A stretch of 64,000 nucleotides of DNA from Butyrivibrio sp. VCB2006. GTDB taxonomy: Bacteria; Bacillota; Clostridia; Lachnospirales; Lachnospiraceae. The notes beneath the pieces are model-generated. The model ran no database searches. It was given only the letters and a program-made list of their open reading frames with translations, and had not been told where the DNA came from. How positions within the stretch are numbered: the first letter of the stretch is position 1; each line of letters begins with the position of its first letter. Position numbers and translations under genes: made by a program. Below, piece by piece: positions 52,724 through 61,322 of the stretch. The stretch covers positions 248,001-312,000 of the forward strand of contig NZ_ATVX01000002.1 of the NCBI RefSeq assembly GCF_000420945.1, read 5' to 3'.

Positions 52724-53233
52724 TCAGATACTCCTCAAATTCCGGTGTTCTTTTCCACACACGGTTATTTTCTTCTCTAAGACAAATCTTGGTCCTTCCT
52801 CTCCTACTTCACCGTTTGGAATAAATCCAACATTAGCCAGTATTCTCTTTGATGGCAGATTGTCCGGATCAGTTTCTGCCTCGACTCGTGATACTATGTT
52901 TTGAGACAAGGCCCATTCAGTTAAAGCCCTTACTGCCTCAGTCATATATCCATTCCCACAGTAGCCTTCCTTAAGGCCATAGCCTATTTCTACCATTCCG
53001 TCATCTGTGATTCCTTTGAAGCAGAGGTCTCCCACGATAGTATTAGGCTGTTCCTTAAGTTCCATGTTCCAGGTTGCAAACCATACTCTGTCTTCCGGGT
53101 TATCAAGGCATCCTTGGAGCATCTCTGAATATGCCTTCTGCATTTCCGGATTTTTCTCGTCATCTATAATCTTCTGCATTTCCTCATCTGATATCGGATG
53201 CAGGAGCAGCCTTTCCGTCTCTATTTTTATCAT
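52724..53233 (-). CDS. GNAT N-acetyltransferase (RimJ-like) with a C-terminal frameshift
   Basis: 169 residues as read: IETERLLLHPISDEEM at the start, then VEIGYGLKEGYCGNGYMTEAVRALTEWA with the acetyl-CoA loop, and NLPSKRILANVGF. The frame ends ITVCGKEHRNLRSI, which is unlike the family. Moving one base at the run of four T (52768-52771, plus strand) gives NNRVWKRTPEFEEYLKGR and a stop at 52713-52715, a typical RimJ-like tail. A one-base deletion or a sequencing error near 52768 explains this; the core enzyme is intact either way. Confidence 0.8.
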   Translation of the reverse strand: MIKIETERLLLHPISDEEMQKIIDDEKNPEMQKAYSEMLQGCLDNPEDRVWFATWNMELKEQPNTIVGDLCFKGITDDGMVEIGYGLKEGYCGNGYMTEAVRALTEWALSQNIVSRVEAETDPDNLPSKRILANVGFIPNGEVGEEGPRFVLEKKITVCGKEHRNLRSI

Positions 53234-53241
53234 ATATCTCC

Positions 53242-54129
53242 TTACTTGCCATCCTTTTTCCAGAAAAATGAATAATGATGTTTCTTCCTGAAGCCAAGCC
53301 TCTCATAGAATTCCATATCGGAAATCACGTAAGCCCTGGTTGCTCCAAGTTTTTTTGCTCTGCGAAACGCCTCAAAAATCAAGGCTTTTGCAATGCCCTT
53401 CCCTCTGTATGCCGGTATAGTACAGACAGGCTCAACATAAACATAATCAGTCCCTGCCATATACCAGAGCAGACAACAGGCCACCATTTCTCCCTTTTCA
53501 TTTACTGCTGCAACACCTAAGTCCTTATTAAAATGCTTTCTGACTCTTGGAACAATCTCCTCTTCTCTCTCAAATTCTGCTTTATCATCACCATGATCAA
53601 ATCCCTGCCAGAAAAGCCATTGCAGATCATACGCATTTTCAACAGGATCCGGACAAAAAAACTTAAGGCCATCCGGGAGTTTTGCATCAAGTGAGCGAAC
53701 ATCAAGACTCCTTTCCATGATGGTCTCATCCAGGTCCGAAGGTGTAAATCCAAGACTCTTTGTCATCTCTAATTCGTCCGTATTCTCATCACAGATTGCT
53801 AGTCCGAAGCCGGAATCATCCCTAAGCTCTTTGCAGGCATATTCCAGAACGTCCTTATATAAATCTTTATACTCCGGAAGTACTCCACAAAAGCCCTCGC
53901 CAAAATACATATCGTAGATAGCAGCGCCAACGATTTTGTCGTCCACAGTCCAAAGGCCAATGGAATTCTTTAAGCTCTTATCAAATTCAGGATGTTCAAT
54001 CATCCATTCCAGCCTTGCCCAGTTCCAGTTAATATGCCTGTCATCGTTCTCATTTAATGCAATCAGAAAAGAGCACAAGGCCTCATAATCACTGTCAGTA
54101 TAATTCTTTAAATCTATATTAGCTCTCAT
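53242..54129 (-). CDS. Two-domain GNAT acetyltransferase
   Basis: About 295 residues: two GNAT folds in tandem. The first (about 1-150) is divergent; the second (about 165-295) has the full acetyl-CoA loop VEPVCTIPAYRGKGIAKALIFEAFRRAKKLG and ends ERLGFRKKHHYSFFWKK. Substrates of this large class are unknown. Start at ATG 54129 after AAGGAAG; a TTG six bases upstream is the alternative. Sits in a run of acetyltransferase genes read in the same direction. Confidence 0.82.
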   Translation of the reverse strand: MRANIDLKNYTDSDYEALCSFLIALNENDDRHINWNWARLEWMIEHPEFDKSLKNSIGLWTVDDKIVGAAIYDMYFGEGFCGVLPEYKDLYKDVLEYACKELRDDSGFGLAICDENTDELEMTKSLGFTPSDLDETIMERSLDVRSLDAKLPDGLKFFCPDPVENAYDLQWLFWQGFDHGDDKAEFEREEEIVPRVRKHFNKDLGVAAVNEKGEMVACCLLWYMAGTDYVYVEPVCTIPAYRGKGIAKALIFEAFRRAKKLGATRAYVISDMEFYERLGFRKKHHYSFFWKKDGK

Positions 54130-54150
54130 AATCAATATCTTCCTTATAGT

Positions 54151-54348
54151 TTACTCAAAAATCTGTCCGGGCAGCTTAAGCTTTTCTTTTGGCGGAAAGT
54201 TCTTATCAAACTCTTCAACATCAGCATCTTCAACATAGTAGCCCTTTGGAGTCTGGTACACACCGGTGATCCCATCAAGATATCCAGGAATCAGCTCCTT
54301 GCCATATCCTTTTCTTTTAAGCTCAGGAGCAATGCCGATCGGTCCCAT
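54151..54348 (-). pseudogene. Remnant GNAT protein, translated from the TetR message
   Basis: 65 residues beginning MGPIGIAPELKRKGYGKELI. It joins the acetyl-CoA motif of a GNAT directly to PGYLDGITGVYQTPKGYY and a C-terminal EEFDKNFPPKEKLKLPGQ. In the full-length family, a stretch of some 50 residues separates these, and about 60 residues precede the motif. So it appears to be a gene with an N-terminal loss and an internal deletion. It has an intact ribosome site (AGGAGATGATACA before ATG), partly inside the TetR stop, and is probably still translated. Confidence 0.55.
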
Positions 54349-54352
54349 TGTA

Positions 54353-54919
54353 TCATCTCCTATACTGCTCCATACCAGATATCAGTACATTCATAGATAT
54401 CTCGAAGCTTTCATCAATAGAAATCGGATTGCCAAAAGAATTATGGATCTGTAACATGATAAATCCTTCAAGAAAAGCTCTGTAAGTTCTAAGCAAATGA
54501 TTTGCCATCTCTCTATCTATACCAAGACTATCTGTTTGTTCAAAAAAGAATGAATACAAGCCCTCTGTAGCTTCAAGTAAAGTTTCATCAGAGTATTTGT
54601 TATACCAAAGCATCGCCTCAAATACACCCGGATTCTCCATAGAAAATCTGTAAAATGCTATGGCACATTTTTTGAGTTTTTCTTTTGGACTGGTTGAATC
54701 AATTCCTGCAACTATCTCATCCGAAACCTTCTTCCAACCATAGATCATAAGCTTATAGTGCAAATCATCTATTGACTTTACATGATTATAGAGAGACGGT
54801 TTTCTGATTCCTAAATATTCAGAAAGCGTTGTGACGCTCAAATATGATAACCCCTTTTCATTTGCTAATGTAGCAGCTTTTTCTATTATTTCTTCCTTAG
54901 ATAATCCTGTTCTTGGCAT
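54353..54919 (-). CDS. TetR/AcrR-family transcriptional regulator
   Basis: 188 residues. N-terminal helix-turn-helix TLSEYLGIRKPSLYNHVKSID (about 30-50), then a helical ligand domain of the WHG / TetR_C_33 type (MENPGVFEAMLWYNKYSDE). Such proteins repress themselves and neighbours until a small hydrophobic ligand binds. Start at 54919 (MPRTGLSKEEI) with GGAAG upstream; an ATG 12 bases earlier is too close to GAGGA. Its promoter holds two copies of a 13-bp palindrome, so autorepression is likely. Confidence 0.9.
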   Translation of the reverse strand: MPRTGLSKEEIIEKAATLANEKGLSYLSVTTLSEYLGIRKPSLYNHVKSIDDLHYKLMIYGWKKVSDEIVAGIDSTSPKEKLKKCAIAFYRFSMENPGVFEAMLWYNKYSDETLLEATEGLYSFFFEQTDSLGIDREMANHLLRTYRAFLEGFIMLQIHNSFGNPISIDESFEISMNVLISGMEQYRR

Positions 54920-54941
54920 ATTTACTTCCATTCCTCACAAG

Positions 54942-54986
54942 CTAACATTGTTAGTCTTATTATACTAACACTGTTAGTTTTGTCAA
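54942..54986 (-). promoter_or_regulatory. TetR promoter with two operators
   Basis: Minus-strand TTGACA (54981-54986) and TATAAT (54959-54964), spacer 16 bases. Palindrome CTAACACTGTTAG (54965-54977) fills the spacer, and CTAACATTGTTAG (54942-54954) covers the start site; centres are 23 bases apart. Binding would block RNA polymerase. Confidence 0.8.
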
Positions 54987-55103
54987 TAATAATTTCAGTA
55001 CGACCACTTTACCAAACATTTTTTAATAATAGAAAAAGGACAGGTTCCTCTATATCAATTCTTTATAAATATTTGAACAACATGATTGGAATAGCCCATA
55101 AGA

Positions 55104-55286
55104 TCAGGCCTTTCCCTGTGCCCTATTGTTTATAGCTGCCTGCCAACTATGCCCATTCCCACATTTCCACCATACTTTTAAATGACTCCCTAAAGATATT
55201 TCTTTAGGGTCTATTTCAGGGTTTTTGTCATAATCCCACTCATTTGCCAATATGTTATTATCCGTTATGTACGATTTCTTTCTCAT
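55104..55286 (-). pseudogene. Truncated zinc-ribbon module
   Basis: 60 residues starting MRKKSYITDNNILANEWDYD. One module of the kind repeated in the next two genes: EWDYDKN, WWKCGNGHSWQAAINNRAQGK, but the second pair (GCPxC) is lost; a one-base shift past AQGK only opens a short unrelated tail. It is the N-terminal stump of a third paralogue, tandem to the two large genes. Confidence 0.55.
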
Positions 55287-55361
55287 TTTCCCTCCAATGA
55301 GTAAAAATCCCTTTTACGAATAGCAATCGTAAATTGCCAGAATTACTTTAACTTATAAATA

Positions 55362-57674
55362 TCACACATATTTCCAATGATATCCGCCACAAGTTTTGGA
55401 CTGATTTCTTGCAGCATGAGAGATTGTCACAGCTTTCTTATTAACCGCTTCAGCAGCTAATCTCGGAGAATCATACACCTCTCCAGTTTCAATGCACATA
55501 ACCTTCTTTGCCTTTGCTAGATAAGAGCATTCTGGGCATCCTGTTTTTCGTTTGCCTGTTCTATCGCTGATCCAAGCCTCATATCTATGCCCTTTAGGGC
55601 AAATCCAACTTACTTTATAATTTGCTCCATAAGAAATGCTATCTGGAGCCATTCCTTCATTTTGGGAGTAATCCCATTCTTTGGCAATCTCAGGAAATTT
55701 ATCCTTTAGCGTGAGTTTTTTACTGATTGTATTAGTGGCCCTAGTAGACTGCATTTTCTTTGAATAACCGCAGACTGGACATCCGACTCCACGAACTCTG
55801 AGATCAATTCTCGTTTGCCACTCATTCCCGCAGTCCTTACACCTCCACCATACTTTCTTCGTGCTTCTTCTCAACACTTTATGAGGTGTAAGCTGCCCAT
55901 TTTTTTCATAATTCCATTCCTCAATAAGTTCAGGATTTGACACAGACAAATCATTCACATAAGGAACAAGCTTATGGTAATTACATACGGGGCACTTTAT
56001 TGTCTTTATCTGACTGGACACAGTTTTCTTCCAAGAATGACCCTTATCACATTTCCACCAAACACTCTTAGTGCTACCAGAACGCAAACTTGTAGGCTCG
56101 ACTTTATTTTTTTCAAAATCCCACATATCCCTAAGCTCTGGAAAAGAAGTAAGGAAATCATTGTATCCTTCAAGTGTAGCTGTTCCATGGCATACAGGAC
56201 ACCTTGTCTTATTAACAGTTCTATTAGCCACACCCGTCTGGTATGAATGTCCTTTAGGGCAAATCCACCATACTCTCTTCTGAGTTCCCGCCTTAACTTT
56301 GCTTGGAACTAAAGGGCTATTGCGTTCATAATCCCATTCTTTTGCAATTTCTGGAGCTACAGTTTCTAAATCATTAAATCCAGTTAATAATTTATGACCA
56401 GTGCAGACAGAGCAACCATATCCATACGGAAGCTTGTTAGCGGGAGTTGATTTATAACTATGCCCCAACTTACATTTCCACCAATACTTAACGTTTGAGT
56501 TGGCGTTGACCATGTCTGCCGTTAATCCATGGTTTTTTTCAACATCCCATTCCCACACAGCATCAGGATATAAAGCAGCAATGGACTTATCTTTAAGAAC
56601 AGTAATGTATAAAGACATTATTGATGCCCTATCCCTATCAACATCGATATCTATCTGTTGATCTGTGATTTTGGATAATAATTCCCTAATACACTTATTT
56701 AGCCCTTCATCTGTTAATTCTTCTCTTTGAATAAACAAATCACAATCATCATAAGACTCTTGAATAGCTTCAGAAACTCTTATCAGTCTTATTCCGTTCA
56801 TACTGCAAATATCATACTTTTCTTTAGCCTTCTTTTTGGCATATTCAGTGGAATGCCAGTAGATGCCATCATATTCCACACCAGTTTTCAGCTCTGGAAT
56901 ATACAAATCCAATTCCATCTTCTTAGATAAAAAAATATCCTTATAACTGTTAACTGTGTTAGTAAAAACCTTGGAAAGATAAAAATACATAGCCTGCTCT
57001 GGAAAAGAAGTGCTTTTATGCCGTGAGCAAATAGGGCACCCACTGCTATTATTTGCTCTATTACTCACGGTTGCCTGCCAACTATTGCCACAAGTAGCGC
57101 AAATCCACCATGCTTTATAATCAGAGCCGTAGGTTATTCCCTCTGGTACTACATCTTTATTTTTGGAATAATCCCATTCTTTTATCAAATCCGGTCGTTT
57201 AGTTTTTAAGTCATTGACTCCTGGCTTAAGCCAAGTATCTAAAAAACTTTTAATTCTCTTCTGCTTTGCACAAACTGGGCATCCTCTTCTTTCTACTCCT
57301 GCCCTATCATTAACCATCGCTTTCCATTTATTTCCACAAGTACTACAAATCCAAGCAACCTTTTTATTACTACCTACCGTCACTTGTTCTGGGGCCAACT
57401 CATTCTCTTCATAATCCCATTCTTTTACCAATTCTGGTTCTTTTGTTTTGAGATCATTAAATCCAGCTAATACCCGTTTCCCAGAACAGTAAGCACACCC
57501 TTGCCCTCTACCAGTCCTATGGTCAATTGAACACTCATACGAATGGCCAACAGGGCATATCCACCACACCTTTTTATTTGAATGTGGAGCATATTCTTCA
57601 GGAGCTTTTTCATTCTTTTTATAATCCCATTCTTTAGCGATTTCTGGGAATTCAGATAGTAGATTCTTTTCCAT
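55362..57674 (-). CDS. Large zinc-ribbon repeat protein with Vsr-like nuclease and NUMOD1-like end
   Basis: 770 residues. Eight modules of ~65 residues (DUF4379-type zinc ribbon: PELxKEWDYxxN, W(W/K)CxxGHxW, GCPxC): three before and five after a nuclease domain at about 222-330. That domain reads SFPEQAMYFYLSKVF, MELDLYIPELKTGVEYDGIYWH and RLIRVSE, the E-D-ExD order of Vsr / PD-(D/E)XK enzymes. The C-terminal ~45 residues (CIETGEVYDSPRLAAEAV, GGYHWKYV) match NUMOD1-like helix motifs of homing nucleases. Known function none; zinc modules suggest multi-site nucleic-acid binding. Starts 25 bases after the next gene's stop; operon. Within the rlmD-flanked island. Confidence 0.85.
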   Translation of the reverse strand: MEKNLLSEFPEIAKEWDYKKNEKAPEEYAPHSNKKVWWICPVGHSYECSIDHRTGRGQGCAYCSGKRVLAGFNDLKTKEPELVKEWDYEENELAPEQVTVGSNKKVAWICSTCGNKWKAMVNDRAGVERRGCPVCAKQKRIKSFLDTWLKPGVNDLKTKRPDLIKEWDYSKNKDVVPEGITYGSDYKAWWICATCGNSWQATVSNRANNSSGCPICSRHKSTSFPEQAMYFYLSKVFTNTVNSYKDIFLSKKMELDLYIPELKTGVEYDGIYWHSTEYAKKKAKEKYDICSMNGIRLIRVSEAIQESYDDCDLFIQREELTDEGLNKCIRELLSKITDQQIDIDVDRDRASIMSLYITVLKDKSIAALYPDAVWEWDVEKNHGLTADMVNANSNVKYWWKCKLGHSYKSTPANKLPYGYGCSVCTGHKLLTGFNDLETVAPEIAKEWDYERNSPLVPSKVKAGTQKRVWWICPKGHSYQTGVANRTVNKTRCPVCHGTATLEGYNDFLTSFPELRDMWDFEKNKVEPTSLRSGSTKSVWWKCDKGHSWKKTVSSQIKTIKCPVCNYHKLVPYVNDLSVSNPELIEEWNYEKNGQLTPHKVLRRSTKKVWWRCKDCGNEWQTRIDLRVRGVGCPVCGYSKKMQSTRATNTISKKLTLKDKFPEIAKEWDYSQNEGMAPDSISYGANYKVSWICPKGHRYEAWISDRTGKRKTGCPECSYLAKAKKVMCIETGEVYDSPRLAAEAVNKKAVTISHAARNQSKTCGGYHWKYV

Positions 57675-57699
57675 ATTTCAATCTCTGCTCAATAAACAA

Positions 57700-59421
57700 T
57701 CACTTTAACTTTTTACAAGCTTTACATCCTCTGCCACTACTTCTATGGTTGAGAGTATCTTCCCACTCATTACCGCATCTTTTACAGAGCCAAAAAACCT
57801 TCTTTGATTGACCACGTGTTACTTCTGTTGGCTTTAGGCTATTCTTTGCCGGATGCCAATCTGCTGCTAAATCCGGATCAGTAGTCGCAAGATCATTTAT
57901 TCCAGGAACAACAACTCTATTAGCACAGCAAGGACAGCCTTTTCCATTTGCTCTATTATAAACTTGAGCATCCCATCTATACGTACATTTATGGCATACC
58001 CAGGACACGCTATCATGACATCCCACTCCAATTGTAGTAGGATCAATACCTTTATTGTTCTTATAGTCCCAATCTAGCATTAGTTCTGGACGTACAGTAG
58101 GCAGATCATTGAATCCACGGAGAATAACTTTTCCAGAGCAAAAAGGGCAACCATTTTTGTAGTCTTTTGTGCGATTACATATTGCTGTCTCCCACCGATA
58201 TCCACACACATGACAACGCCAGGTAACCACCTCTCCACTACCATTTGTATAATACTCCGGACCATGTTCATTTAATTGATAATCCCAATCAAGTAAGCAT
58301 ATTTCTTTATCTATGCTTTTCCGCTTTGCTAAAATATTCTGCTTTCTTGTTTTCATCCTGACCGGATTTGCGCATTCATTACATCCATGTCCCTTAGATC
58401 TGTTAGCTATCGGAGCTCTCCACTCATTCCCACATTTCGAGCATAGCCACCATACCTCTTCTGGACTTCCCGGAGTAAATAAATCCGGAGTCAACTTTCC
58501 ATTTTTTGTTGGATGCCATTCTTTTGCAACTTCAGGATAAAGATAATCCAGCGAATCCTCCAGCCGTAGGGTCTTGTATTCCAAAATTTCAGCCTTGTCT
58601 TTATCAATATCTACTACTGGTAATCTAGCTCCTCCCATAGTCAAAAACTTAAGGTATTCAGTTATATACATGTTCAATAGCTTATTATCACATTTTCTGG
58701 GAATATACCAAGTTCTATCAGAAGTATCAGTAAATCCTTTAAAATCTCCCTCTTTAATACGAAATAGGCGAATATTGTGTTCCTTGCAAATTCTGTATTT
58801 TCTTTCCTCTCTTGCCAGTACATCTTTGTCTTTCTTGTCATGCCAAAAGATGCCATCGTATTCAATTCCTGTATTGATAGATGGAATGAAAATGTCTAAT
58901 TCCATCTGATTATCAAATATAGATTTGTAGCTGTTCATTGCATCCGGATATACCTTCCTAGTATAGAAGAAAAAACACTGTTCCGGAAAAGATGTAGCCA
59001 GCCCCCGTGTACAAGTTCTACAGCCTTGTCCGGCTACTCGAAGGTAGATAGCCTTAGTGTAGTGATGGCCTTTGGGGCAAATCCAATTAACACGTTTATT
59101 AGATTGTAATACAACAGTAGATGGATCAATTGTATTTGTGTCAAAATCCCACTCAGACATCAAGTCAGGTCGTTGTGACTTCAGGTCATTATATCCAGGC
59201 CACGCTTTCTTATTTGCACAGTATGGGCAGTTAGAGCCTCTTCCAACTCGATGACATATATCCGCATCCCAATTATGCCCTTTAGCACAAATCCAATTGG
59301 CTTTTTTTCCGCTTCCCAGCGTCAGCTTATTAGGATCGAGTCCTCTTTTTTCATTTTCTTCCCAATTCCATTCTTTCATGAGACGATCAATGGAACTGAC
59401 GCATTCTTTATATCTATTCAT
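57700..59421 (-). CDS. Zinc-ribbon repeat protein with Vsr-like nuclease
   Basis: About 573 residues. Six zinc-ribbon modules of the DUF4379 type (ANWICAKGHNW, GSNCPYC, and so on): two before and four after a nuclease domain at about 142-250 (SFPEQCFFFYTRKVY, MELDIFIPSINTGIEYDGIFWH, IRLFRIKEGD). A shorter paralogue of the neighbouring 770-residue gene, without NUMOD1. Start at ATG 59421 (MNRYKE); a GTG 15 bases upstream extends it. First gene of the pair. Both are A/T-rich and without other enzymatic partners, as in defence islands, but activity is not shown. Confidence 0.85.
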   Translation of the reverse strand: MNRYKECVSSIDRLMKEWNWEENEKRGLDPNKLTLGSGKKANWICAKGHNWDADICHRVGRGSNCPYCANKKAWPGYNDLKSQRPDLMSEWDFDTNTIDPSTVVLQSNKRVNWICPKGHHYTKAIYLRVAGQGCRTCTRGLATSFPEQCFFFYTRKVYPDAMNSYKSIFDNQMELDIFIPSINTGIEYDGIFWHDKKDKDVLAREERKYRICKEHNIRLFRIKEGDFKGFTDTSDRTWYIPRKCDNKLLNMYITEYLKFLTMGGARLPVVDIDKDKAEILEYKTLRLEDSLDYLYPEVAKEWHPTKNGKLTPDLFTPGSPEEVWWLCSKCGNEWRAPIANRSKGHGCNECANPVRMKTRKQNILAKRKSIDKEICLLDWDYQLNEHGPEYYTNGSGEVVTWRCHVCGYRWETAICNRTKDYKNGCPFCSGKVILRGFNDLPTVRPELMLDWDYKNNKGIDPTTIGVGCHDSVSWVCHKCTYRWDAQVYNRANGKGCPCCANRVVVPGINDLATTDPDLAADWHPAKNSLKPTEVTRGQSKKVFWLCKRCGNEWEDTLNHRSSGRGCKACKKLK

Positions 59422-59502
59422 TATTTCTTGTCCCACACATATATCTTTTCTTATAATTTTACTACAAATATATGGGTTATAATCCGGACACGACCAAATA
59501 AA

Positions 59503-59529
59503 AAAACTGCAGGCAAAACCTACAGTTTT
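59503..59529. terminator. Probable terminator at the island's right end
   Basis: Stem AAAACTGCAGG / CCTACAGTTTT (one mismatch) with a five-base loop and A/T runs both sides; sits upstream of the zinc-ribbon operon, about 235 bases past rlmD. Confidence 0.55.
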
Positions 59530-59564
59530 CTATCTCATTATCTGTCCGCCAATATCTACCATTT

Positions 59565-59720
59565 TCATCCTAACCTCTCGGCGGACTTCAATCCTACATC
59601 TTGGCGTACATATTCAAATTCTATCTTATCAGCGTACAGCAGAAGCGTCCGCAGATATGTATTTTTCCATATCCCCTTAGCTTCATCGTCCGCCAAAAGT
59701 ACATAATTTTTGCTTCGATT
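59565..59720 (-). pseudogene. Coding remnant at the island junction
   Basis: Between TAA and TGA the frame reads NRSKNYVLLADDEAKGIWKN, TYLRTLLLYADKIEFEYVRQ, DVGLKSAERLG. It is clearly protein-like (51 residues) but has no start codon or ribosome site, and its truncated end is five bases from the att-like repeat. A gene cut at the junction, possibly once part of the mobile element; the family is not recognised. Confidence 0.45.
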
Positions 59721-59725
59721 TTAGT

Positions 59726-59806
59726 CGATCAATTTCCTTCTAAACAGCCCTCAAACCCGCATGGTTAAGCAGTTGTCTTAGTGAGCAACACGACCGTCTC
59801 AACATG
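59726..59806 (-). repeat. att-like sequence at the rlmD 3' end (right copy)
   Basis: Partner of 48083-48163: includes the last 13 codons and stop of intact rlmD plus 39 bases beyond. The shared block ends at CTCAACATG inside the gene. Both copies have the same orientation, so this is a direct repeat about 11.6 kb apart. Confidence 0.75.
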
Positions 59807-61168
59807 GTTTGTCCATGGGAACTGATCTACAGCAACGGCTCTGGTCATAACGTAGCCATTGTCCTGAAGGATTTCCAGGTCACGCGCAAGACTGGTAGGC
59901 TTACAGGATACGTATATCATGTACTTAACGCCATAGCCGATAATCTTCTGGAGAGCCTTGGGATTGATGCCGTCACGTGGAGGATCAAGGATGATCATAT
60001 CCGGCTTGTCCTCGATTTCATCAAGAACCTTGAGGACGTCGCCTGCGATGAATTCGCAGTTATCAAGCATGTTGAGCTTGGCATTTTCCTTGGCTGCCTC
60101 AACTGCTTCCTCTACGATCTCAACACCTATGACTTTATTGGCAACAGGAGCAAGGAGCTGAGAAATAGTGCCTGTTCCTGAGTAAAGGTCGTAGATAATG
60201 CCGTCCTTACTGATCTTCTTCTGGTCATAGAGGCTCTTAATGTAGCCACGAACTGTCTGATAAAGTACCTCTGCACTAAGGCTGTTGGTCTGGAAGAATG
60301 AGAATGGAGTAATTCTAAACTTAAGGCCCAGCAAATGCTCGTAAAAGAAATCCTGACCATATAAAATCTCTGTGCCCTCATCAATTACCGCATCTGCAAG
60401 AGAATCATTTTTGGTATGAAGAATACCTGTGATTCTGCCATCAAGGGACAATGATAAAAGAGTATCCTTAAAGCCGGTCAGATCGTGTTCTTCCTGAGTT
60501 GTAGTGATAAGGTCAACCAGGATATCTCCTGTCCTTACAGCCTTCCTAACAAGAAGGTGTCTTAGATACCCCTTCTGCTTCATTCTATGGTAAAAAGATA
60601 TCTCGCCATTAGCATACATAGGTGAGAAATAATCCAGAGTTGCTGACAAAATAGCCCTGTAATCATCATCTACAATTCTGCATCCGCTGACTGTAACAAT
60701 GTCGTAAAAGCTGCCCTTCTTATGCATTCCAAGGCACAATGGGCCGCCCATAACTTCATCTCCAAAAGAGAATTCCATTTTATTTCTGTACGCAAACTTA
60801 ACAGGGCTGGTCTTGATTCCCTCCCAGGTAAAGCGCTCTGTCTGTCTGTCCATGGCAGGTTTAAGAAGAGATCTTACCTGCTGCTCTTTAAGTCCAAGCT
60901 CCTTTACATATGGCATAGTAAGATAGCTACAGCCACCGCACTTACCAAAATGAATGCATGGACTTTCTACAGAATCGGAAGGTTCTTCTATTACTTCTAC
61001 AAGTCTTCCTTCTGCTCTGTCTTTTCTGACTTTCTGAATCTGAACAGAAACCTTCTGATCAGGAAGGACGCCCTTAACAACAACCTTTCCTTCAGCGGTC
61101 TCAACTATTCCTTTATTAGGGAAATCTACCCTTTTTACAATTCCTTCTACTATTTCTTTCTTTTTCAA
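59765..61168 (-). CDS. rlmD: 23S rRNA (uracil-5-)-methyltransferase RlmD/RumA
   Basis: Methylates a uridine of 23S rRNA with SAM. 467 residues: N-terminal TRAM domain (about 1-60), iron-sulfur cysteines in CIHFGKCGGCSYL, the methyltransferase with SAM motif YDLYSGTGTISQLL, DPPRDGINPKAL, and catalytic YVSCKPTSLARDL (Cys). Start appears to be TTG 61168; no ATG is placed well. The 3' end of this gene is a known integration site for mobile elements in Firmicutes (rum/rumA), and here it is duplicated at 48083-48163. Confidence 0.93.
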   Translation of the reverse strand: MKKKEIVEGIVKRVDFPNKGIVETAEGKVVVKGVLPDQKVSVQIQKVRKDRAEGRLVEVIEEPSDSVESPCIHFGKCGGCSYLTMPYVKELGLKEQQVRSLLKPAMDRQTERFTWEGIKTSPVKFAYRNKMEFSFGDEVMGGPLCLGMHKKGSFYDIVTVSGCRIVDDDYRAILSATLDYFSPMYANGEISFYHRMKQKGYLRHLLVRKAVRTGDILVDLITTTQEEHDLTGFKDTLLSLSLDGRITGILHTKNDSLADAVIDEGTEILYGQDFFYEHLLGLKFRITPFSFFQTNSLSAEVLYQTVRGYIKSLYDQKKISKDGIIYDLYSGTGTISQLLAPVANKVIGVEIVEEAVEAAKENAKLNMLDNCEFIAGDVLKVLDEIEDKPDMIILDPPRDGINPKALQKIIGYGVKYMIYVSCKPTSLARDLEILQDNGYVMTRAVAVDQFPWTNHVETVVLLTKTTA

Positions 61169-61246
61169 TTTTGCTCTATCTTTCTATTCTTCTCTGAATC
61201 TAGTTGGTCATTACCATTATTCATATCCATACTTCTGTACAGATTA

Positions 61247-61290
61247 AGAGCCAAGCTTCAGATATTATCCCTTATCCCCCACTTGGCTCT
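61247..61290 (-). terminator. Inverted repeat after the small membrane gene
   Basis: Stem AGAGCCAAG / CTTGGCTCT with a 26-base loop, between the 87-residue gene and rlmD; the T run is weak, so termination is uncertain. Confidence 0.4.
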
Positions 61291-61322
61291 GAATTATCAT
61301 TTTACAATGTTGTCCGAGTTTA

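Noticed and set aside
59544-59700. Recurring GTCCGCC / GGCGGAC motifs
   Set aside because: They fall in the coding remnant and are unevenly spaced; chance similarity is likely.
59251-59706. Rightward 151-residue open frame
   Set aside because: Its first part is antisense to the zinc-ribbon gene and the composition is not protein-like.
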